Part shown: piece after piece, positions 7,846-15,485 of the stretch | How positions within the stretch are numbered: the stretch's first letter is position 1 | How the letters are laid out: each line of letters begins with the position of its first letter | Source of the DNA: Muribaculaceae bacterium | Lineage (GTDB): Bacteria > Bacteroidota > Bacteroidia > Bacteroidales > Muribaculaceae | Direction of reading: 5' to 3' | Length of the DNA: 32,243 nucleotides | Assembly (NCBI GenBank): GCA_017618355.1 | Contig: JAFZUL010000165.1 | Coordinates: 1 to 32,243, forward strand | The notes under the pieces: generated by a model | Told to the model about the DNA's origin: nothing | The model's input: the letters and a program-made list of their open reading frames with translations, nothing else | Database searches by the model: none | Program-made: the position numbers and the translations under genes

Positions 7846-10779
7846 ATGTTTTCAAGTATGAAACTGAGAAAAATCTTTTTTGCAGCCATGATGCTTTTCG
7901 CTCTTGGCTCAATGGCGCAAGGTATGCCACCAATCGAGAACGACCCATCGGTGCGTACCGGAAAGCTGCCTAACGGACTAACTTACTACATCAAGCAGAA
8001 CAACTGGCCTGAGCACCGTGTGAATTTCTACATCGCTCAACGTGTGGGTTCACTGCAGGAGGAGGAGAGTCAGCGCGGTCTCGCTCACTTCCTTGAGCAC
8101 ATGGCCTTCAATGGCACCGAGAACTATCCCGGCAACGGTGTGATTGACTACACCCGCACATTAGGTGTTGAGTTTGGCCGTGACCTCAACGCTTACACTA
8201 GCGTGGACCAGACAGTGTATAACATCAACGACGTGCCCAGCACTCGCGTGAGCGCTCTCGACTCGTGCTTGCTCATCCTCAAGGACTGGAGCAACGGCCT
8301 GTTGCTTCAGGGCGAGGAGATTGATAAGGAGCGCGGCGTGATTCACGAGGAGTGGCGTGTACGTTCTAGCGCTATGCAGCGCATGTATGAGCGCAACCTC
8401 GAGAAAATGTATCCAGGCTCGAAGTATGGCAAGCGCATGCCTATCGGCTTGATGAGCGTTATTGACAACTTCAAGTATGACGAAATCCGCAACTACTACC
8501 ACAAGTGGTATCGTCCCGATAACCAGGCTATCGTGGTGGTTGGTGACATCGATGTTGACCGCACCGAGGCTAAGATTAAGGAGATGTTTGGTTCTATACC
8601 CGCTCCCGCCCCCGACGCTGCACAGGTTGTTGACGTGGAAGTTCCCGACAACGACGAGCCCATCTTCATCATCGACAAGGACAAAGAGCAGCAGTACAAC
8701 TTGGTCATGATTAATTATAAGACCGACCCATTCCCCGATGAGATGAAGGGTGACTTGACTTATCTGATTATGGATTATGTCATTGACATGGGTTGCACCA
8801 TGCTTGAGAAGCGTCTTGAGGAGAAAGCTCTCGAGCCCGACTGCCCATACTTGCAGGCAGGCGCCGGTTATGGCAACTATATCTTCTCTAAGACAAAAGA
8901 TGCTTTCCAGTTGCAGGTTCTTCCTAAGGAGGGCAAGACCGAAGAGGCTATCAGGGTTGTTGCCGAGGAAGCCCTCCGCGCTGCTGAGCATGGCTTCACC
9001 GCTACTGAGTATGTACGCGTTAAAGATGAATATCTGAGTAACCTAGAGAAGCAGTACAACAACCGCAACCAAATCAACAACGACCGCTTTGGTCGCCAGT
9101 ATTGCGCCAACTTCCTTGAGAAGGAGCCATATCCCTCTATTGAATGGAGACAGCAAATGATGAGTATGATAGCTCCTAATATTCCTGTTGATGCTATCAA
9201 CCAAACCTTTGCCGAGTTGATACCAAGAGATGACAAGAACTTGGTAGTAATGAACTTCAATCCCGAGAAGGAGGGTGTGGCTATCATCACAGAGAATCAA
9301 ATCAAGGGCGCTATCGACGCTGCGCAGGCTGCTAAGCTTGAGGCTTACGTTGACAACGTGAAAGACGAGCCTCTCATCACCGAGTTGCCCACTCCTGGCA
9401 AGATTGTCAGCGAGACCGAGAACACCACCCTAGGCTTCAAGGAACTCACCCTGAGCAACGGCGCTAAGGTTATCCTCAAGCCCACCGACTTCAAGGATGA
9501 CGAGATTCAATATTATGCTGAGTCTAAGGGCGGTAGCTCGCTTTATGGACAAAAAGACTGGGCAAACTGCAAGATGTTTGACGTAGTAGTTGCTGCGGCT
9601 GGTTTAGGCAACTTCACCAATAACGAGCTCGAGAAGGCTCTCGCAGGCAAGAACGCAAGCGTTAATATGAACCTCTCTTCCAACTATGAGCGCCTCAGCG
9701 GTAATTCTACCAAGAAAGACCTTGAGACTCTGTTCCAGCTTAATTACCTCTATTTCACCGCTCTCACCAAGGACGAGAAGGCTACTTCAACCTATATGTC
9801 GTTTGTTGAGACTCAGCTCAAGAACAAGAGCAGCAATCCTCAGTCAGCTTTGAGCGACAGTATCTCAACCACAATGTTTAACCACGATTGGCGCGAGATG
9901 CCTTTCAACGTTGAGGACCTCAAGAACGTGAACTACGACCGCGTCATTGAGATTGCCAAAGAGCGTACCGCCAACGCTGCCGACTTCACATTCTACTTTG
10001 TTGGTAGCTTCGACGAGGAGACCATCAAGCCTCTCATCGAGCAATACATTGCTTCGCTTCCTGCCCAGCCTGGTGTGAAGGAGAACTTCAAGGATGGCGC
10101 TGAGATGGTGAAGGGTAACGTGAAGAATGAATTCTCTCGCGCTATGGAGACACCTCAAACCACCTCATTAGTGATGTGGCACAGCTATGACGCTCCTTAC
10201 ACTATGGAGAATGACATCAAGGCCGACATCGTGGGTCAAGTGCTCGATGTTATCCTGCTCAAGAAGATTCGTGAGGATGAGGGTGCAGCCTACTCGCCAC
10301 ATGCAAGCGCAGGAATGACTATGAGGGGCGACAAACCTTTCACTCAGGCTCTCACTTACGTGAACATGAAGCCCGAGAAGAAGGACCTCGTTATCAACAT
10401 CATGCGTGAGTCAATCAAGGATATCGCTAATGGTCAAATCGAGGAAGACGCTCTCCAGAAAATCAAAGAGAAGATGCTCAAAGACTATGACACCAACGCC
10501 AAGAGCAACGGTCACTGGATTAATGTGCTGAACATGTATAAAGCGTTCAACCTCGACACCCAGAATGGCTATAAAGAGGCTGTTAACAAGGTTTCTGCTG
10601 CCGACGTTAGCAAATTTGTAAAAGAGACTCTCGTCAACAGCAACAACTGCCTCGAGGTGACTATGAACCCCGAAGTTGAAGCTCAAGAGCCCGCCAAAGC
10701 ACAACCTGCCAAGAAGGCAACTGCCAAGAAAGCTGCCACCAAGAAAGCAGGCAAAAAAGCTAAAGGCAAACGCAAATAA
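7846..10779 (+). CDS. Secreted M16 (pitrilysin-type) zinc metallopeptidase
   Basis: A 977-residue protease with a signal peptide. The start could equally be the ATG at 7858 (MKLRKIFFAAMMLFALGSMAQ), which gives a cleaner signal. The first half carries the inverted zinc motif HFLEH (81-85) followed by the expected downstream Glu in ERGVIHEEWR and the NAYTSVDQTVY segment. The second half (about 540-930) is the homologous but catalytically inactive repeat usual for the family, with VYF-like beta segments and a typical AAYSPHASAGM loop. Such enzymes degrade peptides in the periplasm. The final roughly 34 residues are unusual: a tail of Ala, Lys, Pro and Gln resembling histone H1 tails (KKATAKKAATKKAGKK). 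An intrinsic terminator follows. Confidence 0.93.
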   Translation: MFSSMKLRKIFFAAMMLFALGSMAQGMPPIENDPSVRTGKLPNGLTYYIKQNNWPEHRVNFYIAQRVGSLQEEESQRGLAHFLEHMAFNGTENYPGNGVIDYTRTLGVEFGRDLNAYTSVDQTVYNINDVPSTRVSALDSCLLILKDWSNGLLLQGEEIDKERGVIHEEWRVRSSAMQRMYERNLEKMYPGSKYGKRMPIGLMSVIDNFKYDEIRNYYHKWYRPDNQAIVVVGDIDVDRTEAKIKEMFGSIPAPAPDAAQVVDVEVPDNDEPIFIIDKDKEQQYNLVMINYKTDPFPDEMKGDLTYLIMDYVIDMGCTMLEKRLEEKALEPDCPYLQAGAGYGNYIFSKTKDAFQLQVLPKEGKTEEAIRVVAEEALRAAEHGFTATEYVRVKDEYLSNLEKQYNNRNQINNDRFGRQYCANFLEKEPYPSIEWRQQMMSMIAPNIPVDAINQTFAELIPRDDKNLVVMNFNPEKEGVAIITENQIKGAIDAAQAAKLEAYVDNVKDEPLITELPTPGKIVSETENTTLGFKELTLSNGAKVILKPTDFKDDEIQYYAESKGGSSLYGQKDWANCKMFDVVVAAAGLGNFTNNELEKALAGKNASVNMNLSSNYERLSGNSTKKDLETLFQLNYLYFTALTKDEKATSTYMSFVETQLKNKSSNPQSALSDSISTTMFNHDWREMPFNVEDLKNVNYDRVIEIAKERTANAADFTFYFVGSFDEETIKPLIEQYIASLPAQPGVKENFKDGAEMVKGNVKNEFSRAMETPQTTSLVMWHSYDAPYTMENDIKADIVGQVLDVILLKKIREDEGAAYSPHASAGMTMRGDKPFTQALTYVNMKPEKKDLVINIMRESIKDIANGQIEEDALQKIKEKMLKDYDTNAKSNGHWINVLNMYKAFNLDTQNGYKEAVNKVSAADVSKFVKETLVNSNNCLEVTMNPEVEAQEPAKAQPAKKATAKKAATKKAGKKAKGKRK

Positions 10780-10799
10780 TCATTTGTTCTCAAAATAAT

Positions 10800-10840
10800 A
10801 AAGATTGCGCCCACGACTCCTGTGCGGCGCAATCTTTTTT
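10800..10840 (+). terminator. Intrinsic terminator after the M16 peptidase gene
   Basis: AAGATTGCGCC (10801-10811) pairs perfectly with GGCGCAATCTT (10826-10836), followed by a T run. The stem is shared, base for base, with the terminator of the next gene (12017-12055). Confidence 0.9.
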
Positions 10841-10878
10841 CATATCAACCTGCTACATATATTGAGAACAATGTCGGG

Positions 10879-10914
10879 TTTTGTTGTGAGTTTGAACAAT
10901 TAGTATTATTTTTG
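10879..10914 (+). promoter_or_regulatory. Sigma-ABfr-type promoter
   Basis: TTTTGTTG (10879-10886) and TATTTTTG (10907-10914) are separated by 20 nt and fit TTTG/TTG-N19-21-TAnnTTTG. It lies about 45 nt before the 345-residue secreted protein gene. Confidence 0.65.
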
Positions 10915-10959
10915 CATGCAGAAAACATATAATTATTTATCTTTCTAAAAAAATAGCGT

Positions 10960-11997
10960 ATGAAGAAAATTACTCTTTTCCTGATTGCTGGCTTGGTGGT
11001 AATGATTGCTCAAGCTGGAGTCATCAACAATGGCAAAGTGGTTAATCTCAAAGCCACCAATACTACCGTGAAAGCCGAAGGCGATATCGTTACTCCTCCC
11101 GAGGGTGCCGAGCAAATGCTCTACACCTTTAATGGACACGACACCTACACTAACAAAGACAAATCTTTTGAGGTGTTTGTAGTTCTTGACAACAACGATA
11201 TTTATATCAAGGGCTTCAGCGAATATTTTGCTGAAGCATGGGTGAAAGGCACCATCAGCGATGGCGTAGCAACATTTCCTGAGGCATATATGGGTGATTT
11301 TGATATTTGGGGAGACGTTTATGAACTTTACTTTGATGGTGCTGAGTTTACCATCAACGATGATGCCAGTGTGCTGACATCTCCCGATGGATACACCACT
11401 TCAGTTTTTGAGGAAGAAATCCTTGATGAGTTTAACAACGTCACTCTTACCCGAGTTGTGCCAGAGGTTGCCACTCCTGCCACTCCCACTATCACCGAGT
11501 TTACTGAGGACGACTATGGTTATTATATTAAGATGACTATTCCTGCTACCGACGTTGACGGAAACGATATTTTTGCCGCTCTGATGAGCTACCAGCTTTT
11601 CATTAATCGCAACGGTGAGCAGAGTGTGTATGAGTTCACCACCGATGACTACCTCTTCCTTGAGGAAAATATGACCGTGGTTCCCTACAACTACACCGAC
11701 TATTATGATATCGACGTGGCTGGCAAGCAAGTTTATCTTTATGGCGACGACATCGATCAGTGGACGGCAATTGGTGTGAAGAGCATCTACACTGTGGATG
11801 GCGAGAGCAGCGAGAGCGATGTATTCTGGTATCAGCTCAAACCAACTGCAATCAACGGCGTTAACGCCAACAATGTGGTAGAAATTAATTACTACGACCT
11901 GCAAGGCCGCAAGGTCGATGCCAATGCCACTGGCCTGCTCGTCAAGCAGATGCGCATGCAAGACGGCACCACCCGCGCCATTAAAGTGATGCGTTAA
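10960..11997 (+). CDS. Secreted beta-rich protein of unknown function with possible C-terminal sorting tail
   Basis: A 345-residue protein with a signal peptide (MKKITLFLIAGLVVMIAQA). I do not recognise the central domains. Residues about 45-165 look like a beta-sandwich with many Asp and aromatic residues; residues about 170-295 resemble a second, fibronectin-like unit that starts after a TPATPTITEF linker. The last 45 residues contain YYDLQGRKVDANATGLLVKQ followed by DGTTRAIKVMR, the form of the short C-terminal domain found on many secreted Bacteroidales proteins and similar to type IX sorting tails. It has its own promoter and terminator and so is monocistronic. Composition (Asp/Glu/Tyr-rich, few Lys) suggests a surface or extracellular protein. 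Confidence 0.7.
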   Translation: MKKITLFLIAGLVVMIAQAGVINNGKVVNLKATNTTVKAEGDIVTPPEGAEQMLYTFNGHDTYTNKDKSFEVFVVLDNNDIYIKGFSEYFAEAWVKGTISDGVATFPEAYMGDFDIWGDVYELYFDGAEFTINDDASVLTSPDGYTTSVFEEEILDEFNNVTLTRVVPEVATPATPTITEFTEDDYGYYIKMTIPATDVDGNDIFAALMSYQLFINRNGEQSVYEFTTDDYLFLEENMTVVPYNYTDYYDIDVAGKQVYLYGDDIDQWTAIGVKSIYTVDGESSESDVFWYQLKPTAINGVNANNVVEINYYDLQGRKVDANATGLLVKQMRMQDGTTRAIKVMR

Positions 11998-12016
11998 TTG
12001 TAATATCACATAATTT

Positions 12017-12055
12017 AAAGATTGCGCCCACACGAGTGCGGCGCAATCTTTTTTT
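12017..12055 (+). terminator. Intrinsic terminator after the 345-residue protein gene
   Basis: AAAGATTGCGCC (12017-12028) pairs with GGCGCAATCTTT (12040-12051), followed by a T run to 12055. The stem duplicates the one at 10801-10836; only the loop differs. Confidence 0.9.
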
Positions 12056-12155
12056 AATGCTGTGTTTTGAAGTTTAATCATTAACTGCCACTGTGTCGAG
12101 ACGCTCGTCGCGAGTTATATCGTCAGGTGTTTTTGATGCAGTTTTGTAGTGTCTT

Positions 12156-12713
12156 TCATAGCTGTCTTGTTAGCAACCGCTTGCGCAGTCGGCTCAGCGA
12201 TTCGGGAGTGATGCCCAGATAGCTTGCTATGGCGCGGTTAGTCATGCGGTTGTGGATGTTGGGGAAGCGTTCAGTAAGGGCCAGATACCGCTGCTCGGGC
12301 GACAGGCAAAAGTCTTCGATGGTGCTTTTAAGTAGCTGAAAGCACAGTGACTCAGCGAGATTGCTGCGAAGTTCTGGTCCTATCGCAGCATCAAGCAGTT
12401 CCAAAGGAAGCTGGTATATTACTGAACTCTCTATAGCTATGATGTCGAGTTGGCTAGGCACATGGTGACGCATGCTACTGTAGTTGCCTACCAGGTCGCC
12501 AGTGAAGGCAAAGGAGATGATGCGCTCGCGGCTATTGGTGGTTATGATTGAATATTTCAGTGTGCCGCTGACGAGAATCCCTAACTTTGACGATATATCT
12601 CCCGCATGGCACAAGAAGTCATCTCTGCTGAGTTCCACCTTCTTTCCATGCTCAAGAAGTAGATGTTTTATCGCAATATAGAAATCGCTGTCGGTATAAT
12701 CTAAATATGTCAT
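12156..12713 (-). CDS. Crp/Fnr-family transcriptional regulator
   Basis: A 185-residue regulator. Residues about 15-110 form the cyclic-nucleotide-binding-like beta-barrel (LCHAGDISSKLGILVSGTLK, then FAFTGDLVGNYSS), and the long helix about 112-135 should form the dimer. The C-terminal helix-turn-helix is TNRAIASYLGITPESLSRLR (158-177). The recognition helix and short wing resemble other Bacteroidota Crp-like proteins, which mostly lack the residues needed for cAMP; the ligand is unknown. No Cys cluster for an FeS centre is visible. It is transcribed alone on the minus strand, and the neighbouring plus-strand gene is the Xaa-Pro aminopeptidase. Confidence 0.9.
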   Translation of the reverse strand: MTYLDYTDSDFYIAIKHLLLEHGKKVELSRDDFLCHAGDISSKLGILVSGTLKYSIITTNSRERIISFAFTGDLVGNYSSMRHHVPSQLDIIAIESSVIYQLPLELLDAAIGPELRSNLAESLCFQLLKSTIEDFCLSPEQRYLALTERFPNIHNRMTNRAIASYLGITPESLSRLRKRLLTRQL

Positions 12714-12732
12714 CTAATATTCTTTTTCTCTG

Positions 12733-12740
12733 CAAAAGTA
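12733..12740 (-). promoter_or_regulatory. Probable -7 element for the Crp/Fnr gene
   Basis: On the minus strand TACTTTTG matches TAnnTTTG about 20 nt before the ATG at 12713. No TTTG at the usual distance was found, which would fit an activator-dependent or weak promoter. The leader would be very short. Confidence 0.4.
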
Positions 12741-12924
12741 TGGAGAAAATCGCCAACACGCGTTACCTTAAATCAATATCACTCAAAATGTTGATTAAAG
12801 ATAAGGACGCAGCGGTTTTGTCCACAAATGCTCTCAACTTTATAGACGCAGACAGCAAAAGATTTGTTGCAGAAAAATACCACAATCTTCAAAAATCTTA
12901 ACCCAAGTCAAGCCTCAAGCCCAA

Positions 12925-12957
12925 AAAATCGGCAAACTGACCTCTTTTGCCGATTTT
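12925..12957 (+). terminator. Perfect 12-bp hairpin with flanking A and T runs
   Basis: AAAATCGGCAAA (12925-12936) pairs with TTTGCCGATTTT (12946-12957) across a 9-nt loop. It has the form of an intrinsic terminator, yet no established gene ends upstream of it on the plus strand and it sits before the aminopeptidase promoter. Confidence 0.55.
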
Positions 12958-13024
12958 CCTGTGACATCTGAACTCTGGTTTTTGTTTTCTGGTGTCTGAT
13001 TTCTGATATCTGAAAACTTTTTAT

Positions 13025-13032
13025 TACTTTTG
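13025..13032 (+). promoter_or_regulatory. Probable -7 element for the Xaa-Pro aminopeptidase gene
   Basis: TACTTTTG matches TAnnTTTG and lies 36 nt before the ATG at 13069. It also explains why an apparent TTG start at 13030 should be rejected: that codon lies inside the promoter. Confidence 0.5.
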
Positions 13033-13068
13033 CAGTTTGAAACCCGAAATGCACAAAAATTCTATACG

Positions 13069-14844
13069 ATGAATACTAATCTAGAACTATTGCGCGAGCT
13101 GATGCGCGCTAAGGGTGTGGATGCCGTTATCATCCCTGGCACTGACCCTCATCAGAGTGAGTATGTGAGCGACTACTGGAAGTTCCGCGACTGGGTGAGC
13201 GGTTTCACTGGTAGCAACGGCACAGCAGTGGTGACACTGGATAATGCGAGCATGTGGACCGACTCTCGTTACTTTCTTCAGGCTGAAATAGAGCTGGAGG
13301 GCAGCGGCTTTGAGTTGCAGAAGGTGGAGTATCGTGGCGATTTGGCTATGATCATGCAATGGCTTGTAAATGAGATTCGTGAGGATGACACTCTCGCTAT
13401 CGACGGTCGCTTGTTCTCGCTGATGGAGGCAAACCGATTGGAGCAGATTTGCGGAGAGAATGGTTTCTTGCTTGCTACCGATTTCTATCCTGCCGATGAG
13501 ATATGGGAAGACCGCCCCGAAGCTCCTAAAAACGAGGCCTTTGTCCACGACGAGGAGTATGCTGGCGAGGACGTGGAGAGCAAGCTCACCCGCACCATGG
13601 AGAAGGTGGAGGAGAGTGGCGCCGACAGCATCCTCATAACCGCTCTCGATGAGATTGCGTGGCTCTTAAACCTGCGCAGCAGCGATGTGGATTTCACTCC
13701 AGTGGCAATCGCGTTCTTCTATATGAGCGAAAAGGATCGCGTGATTTTCACCGATGACATTATAAACAAGGAGGTGCGCAACCATCTTGACAAGTATAAA
13801 GTTCGCATCAAAGGCTACGACCAGATAGAGAAATTCCTCGACAAGCGCAATGTGGATAATACCATCATGCTCGACCCCAACAAGGTGAGCGACACGCTGG
13901 GTCAAATTCTCGAGTGCGACAAAGTGTATGGCGCTTCGCCTATTGAGGCTCTCAAGGCTATCAAGAATGAGGTGCAGATTGAGGGTTTCCGCCGTGCGAT
14001 GGAGCGCGACGGAGCAGCGCTGGTGCGCCTGTTTATGTGGATAGAGCAGAACGCCGCAAGTGGCACTATCAACGAGATTGACGTGTGGGAGCAAGGCAAG
14101 CTGGAACGTAGCAAGAATGACCTCTACCGAGGCGATAGCTTTGAGATGATTTGCGGTTACCGCGAGCATGGCGCCATCGTTCACTATACCGCTACCCCCG
14201 AGAGCGCCAGCACCCTGCAAGGCGAAGGACTGTTGCTCGTTGACAGCGGCGCGCAGTATCTCGATGGCACTACCGACATCACCCGCACCATTACTCTTGG
14301 CAACCCCACTGCACAGGAGAAGCACGACTACACCCTTGTTCTCAAAGGCCATCTCGCTTTGAGTCGCGCCAAGTTCCCCGTGGGCACTACTGGTGTTCAG
14401 CTTGATGCCTTGGCCCGTATGCCTCTATGGCAAGAGGCTATGACCTTTGGCCACGGCACTGGCCACGGCATGGGCCACTTCTTAAGTTGCCATGAGGGAC
14501 CTCACAGCATCCGCACCAACCTCAATCCCGTTGCTTTGCAACCAGGTATGGTAACCAGCAACGAGCCAGGTCTTTACAAGACTGGTGAGTATGGCATCCG
14601 CACCGAGAACATTCTGCTCGTGGTAGAAGGTCCTAAGACCGAGGCATTTGGCGACTTCCTGGAGTTTGAGACTTTGACATTGTTCCCCTATGACAACTGT
14701 CTTATCGACACCACCATGCTCACCGCCGAGGAGATTCAGCAAATCAACGACTACCACGCAATGGTGCTTGAGCGACTTACTCCTTATCTCAATGATGAAG
14801 AGGTGGCATGGCTCACAGAAAAGTGCGCTCCAATTAACGCATAA
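13069..14844 (+). CDS. Xaa-Pro aminopeptidase (peptidase family M24B)
   Basis: A 591-residue cytoplasmic metallopeptidase that removes an N-terminal residue preceding proline. The order is two creatinase-like N-terminal domains (about 5-135 and 160-300), then the pita-bread catalytic domain (about 310-530) and a C-terminal extension, the long form seen in eukaryotic APP1-type enzymes. The metal ligands can be placed: Asp392 in VDSGAQYLDG, Asp403 in TTDITRT, His466 in GHGTGHGMG, Glu499 in SNEPGLY and Glu513 in IRTENI. Their spacing agrees with human XPNPEP1. No signal peptide. The ATG at 13069 (MNTNLELLRELM) is preferred to an upstream TTG. It may work with the prolyl oligopeptidase elsewhere in the window on proline-rich peptides. 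Confidence 0.95.
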   Translation: MNTNLELLRELMRAKGVDAVIIPGTDPHQSEYVSDYWKFRDWVSGFTGSNGTAVVTLDNASMWTDSRYFLQAEIELEGSGFELQKVEYRGDLAMIMQWLVNEIREDDTLAIDGRLFSLMEANRLEQICGENGFLLATDFYPADEIWEDRPEAPKNEAFVHDEEYAGEDVESKLTRTMEKVEESGADSILITALDEIAWLLNLRSSDVDFTPVAIAFFYMSEKDRVIFTDDIINKEVRNHLDKYKVRIKGYDQIEKFLDKRNVDNTIMLDPNKVSDTLGQILECDKVYGASPIEALKAIKNEVQIEGFRRAMERDGAALVRLFMWIEQNAASGTINEIDVWEQGKLERSKNDLYRGDSFEMICGYREHGAIVHYTATPESASTLQGEGLLLVDSGAQYLDGTTDITRTITLGNPTAQEKHDYTLVLKGHLALSRAKFPVGTTGVQLDALARMPLWQEAMTFGHGTGHGMGHFLSCHEGPHSIRTNLNPVALQPGMVTSNEPGLYKTGEYGIRTENILLVVEGPKTEAFGDFLEFETLTLFPYDNCLIDTTMLTAEEIQQINDYHAMVLERLTPYLNDEEVAWLTEKCAPINA

Positions 14845-14848
14845 ATCA

Positions 14849-14893
14849 TCTAGAAGTTCTAGAAAGTCTAGATTTTCTAGAAATGCTAGAGAC
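14849..14893. repeat. Five-unit 9-bp tandem repeat centred on TCTAGA
   Basis: TCTAGA occurs at 14849, 14858, 14867 and 14876, with GCTAGA at 14885, a strict 9-nt period. The three bases between hexamers vary (AGT, AAG, TTT, AAT). It sits just after the aminopeptidase stop codon and before the carbonic anhydrase start. Alternating palindromes can fold several ways; no T run follows, so it is not a simple terminator. Confidence 0.85.
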
Positions 14894-14927
14894 TAAAAAC
14901 TCAAAACTAAGAACTAAAAACAAATTT

Positions 14928-15443
14928 ATGGCAATTATACGAAAAGTGAGGGGTTTTACCCCTAAGATTGGTGAGGGAACATTCCTTGCCGACAATGCGG
15001 TGGTAGTGGGCGATGTTACCATTGGCGACGAGTGCAGCATCTGGTTTGGCGCTGTGCTACGTGGCGATGTGAACACCATTACTCTTGGCAACCGAGTTAA
15101 CGTGCAGGACGGCAGCGTGTTGCACACTTTGTATCAAAAATCTGTCATCGAGATTGGCGACGACGTGTCTATTGGCCACAACGTGACCATCCACGGCGCC
15201 AAAATCAATGACATGGCGCTCATTGGCATGGGCAGCACAATCCTTGACCATGCCGAGATCGGGGAGGGCGCTATCATCGCAGCCGGCAGCGTGGTACTCA
15301 GTGGCACCAAGGTCGGTCCCCACGAGTTGTGGGCTGGCTCTCCAGCCAAATTCAAGAAGATGGTTGACCCCGCCCAAGCCAAGGAAATCAACGTGAAGAT
15401 AGCACGCAACTATCTGATGTACAGTACTTGGTACGAGGAGTAA
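14928..15443 (+). CDS. Gamma-class carbonic anhydrase family protein
   Basis: A 171-residue left-handed beta-helix protein made of hexapeptide repeats (about 10-145) and a C-terminal helix. The family hallmarks are present: Arg45 and Asp47 in RGDVNTITLG, Gln60-Asp61 in NVQDGSVLH, and the three likely metal ligands His66, His84 and His89 (SIGHNVTIHGA). Members act as trimers that bind zinc or iron and hydrate CO2, although many bacterial homologues show little activity. The ATG at 14928 (MAIIRKVRGF) is preferred to one at 14883, whose extra 15 residues are translated A-rich spacer and CTAG repeat. It could be co-transcribed with the aminopeptidase. Confidence 0.9.
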   Translation: MAIIRKVRGFTPKIGEGTFLADNAVVVGDVTIGDECSIWFGAVLRGDVNTITLGNRVNVQDGSVLHTLYQKSVIEIGDDVSIGHNVTIHGAKINDMALIGMGSTILDHAEIGEGAIIAAGSVVLSGTKVGPHELWAGSPAKFKKMVDPAQAKEINVKIARNYLMYSTWYEE

Positions 15444-15485
15444 GAAATTAAGTGTTAAGTTGAAAACAACTGGTAACTGATAATT

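Larger units (their letters stand above)
12714..13068. other. Intergenic region with a possible small ORF or RNA and a hairpin
   Basis: About 355 nt separate the Crp/Fnr gene (minus) from the Xaa-Pro aminopeptidase gene (plus). A plus-strand frame from ATG 12740 to 12901 would encode about 53 residues (MEKIANTRYLKSISLKMLIK at its start); it has no recognised homologue and no clear ribosome site. It is followed 24 nt later by a strong hairpin. The remainder (about 12960-13020) is T-rich and contains short 'tctgatatctga'-like repeats. The small ORF is unproven. Confidence 0.4.

Noticed and set aside
8161-8991. 276-residue minus-strand frame inside the M16 peptidase gene
   Set aside because: Antisense shadow; no start context or recognisable domain.
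13030-13068. TTG start adding 13 residues to the Xaa-Pro aminopeptidase
   Set aside because: The codon lies within a good -7 promoter element and the ATG at 13069 gives the normal N-terminus.
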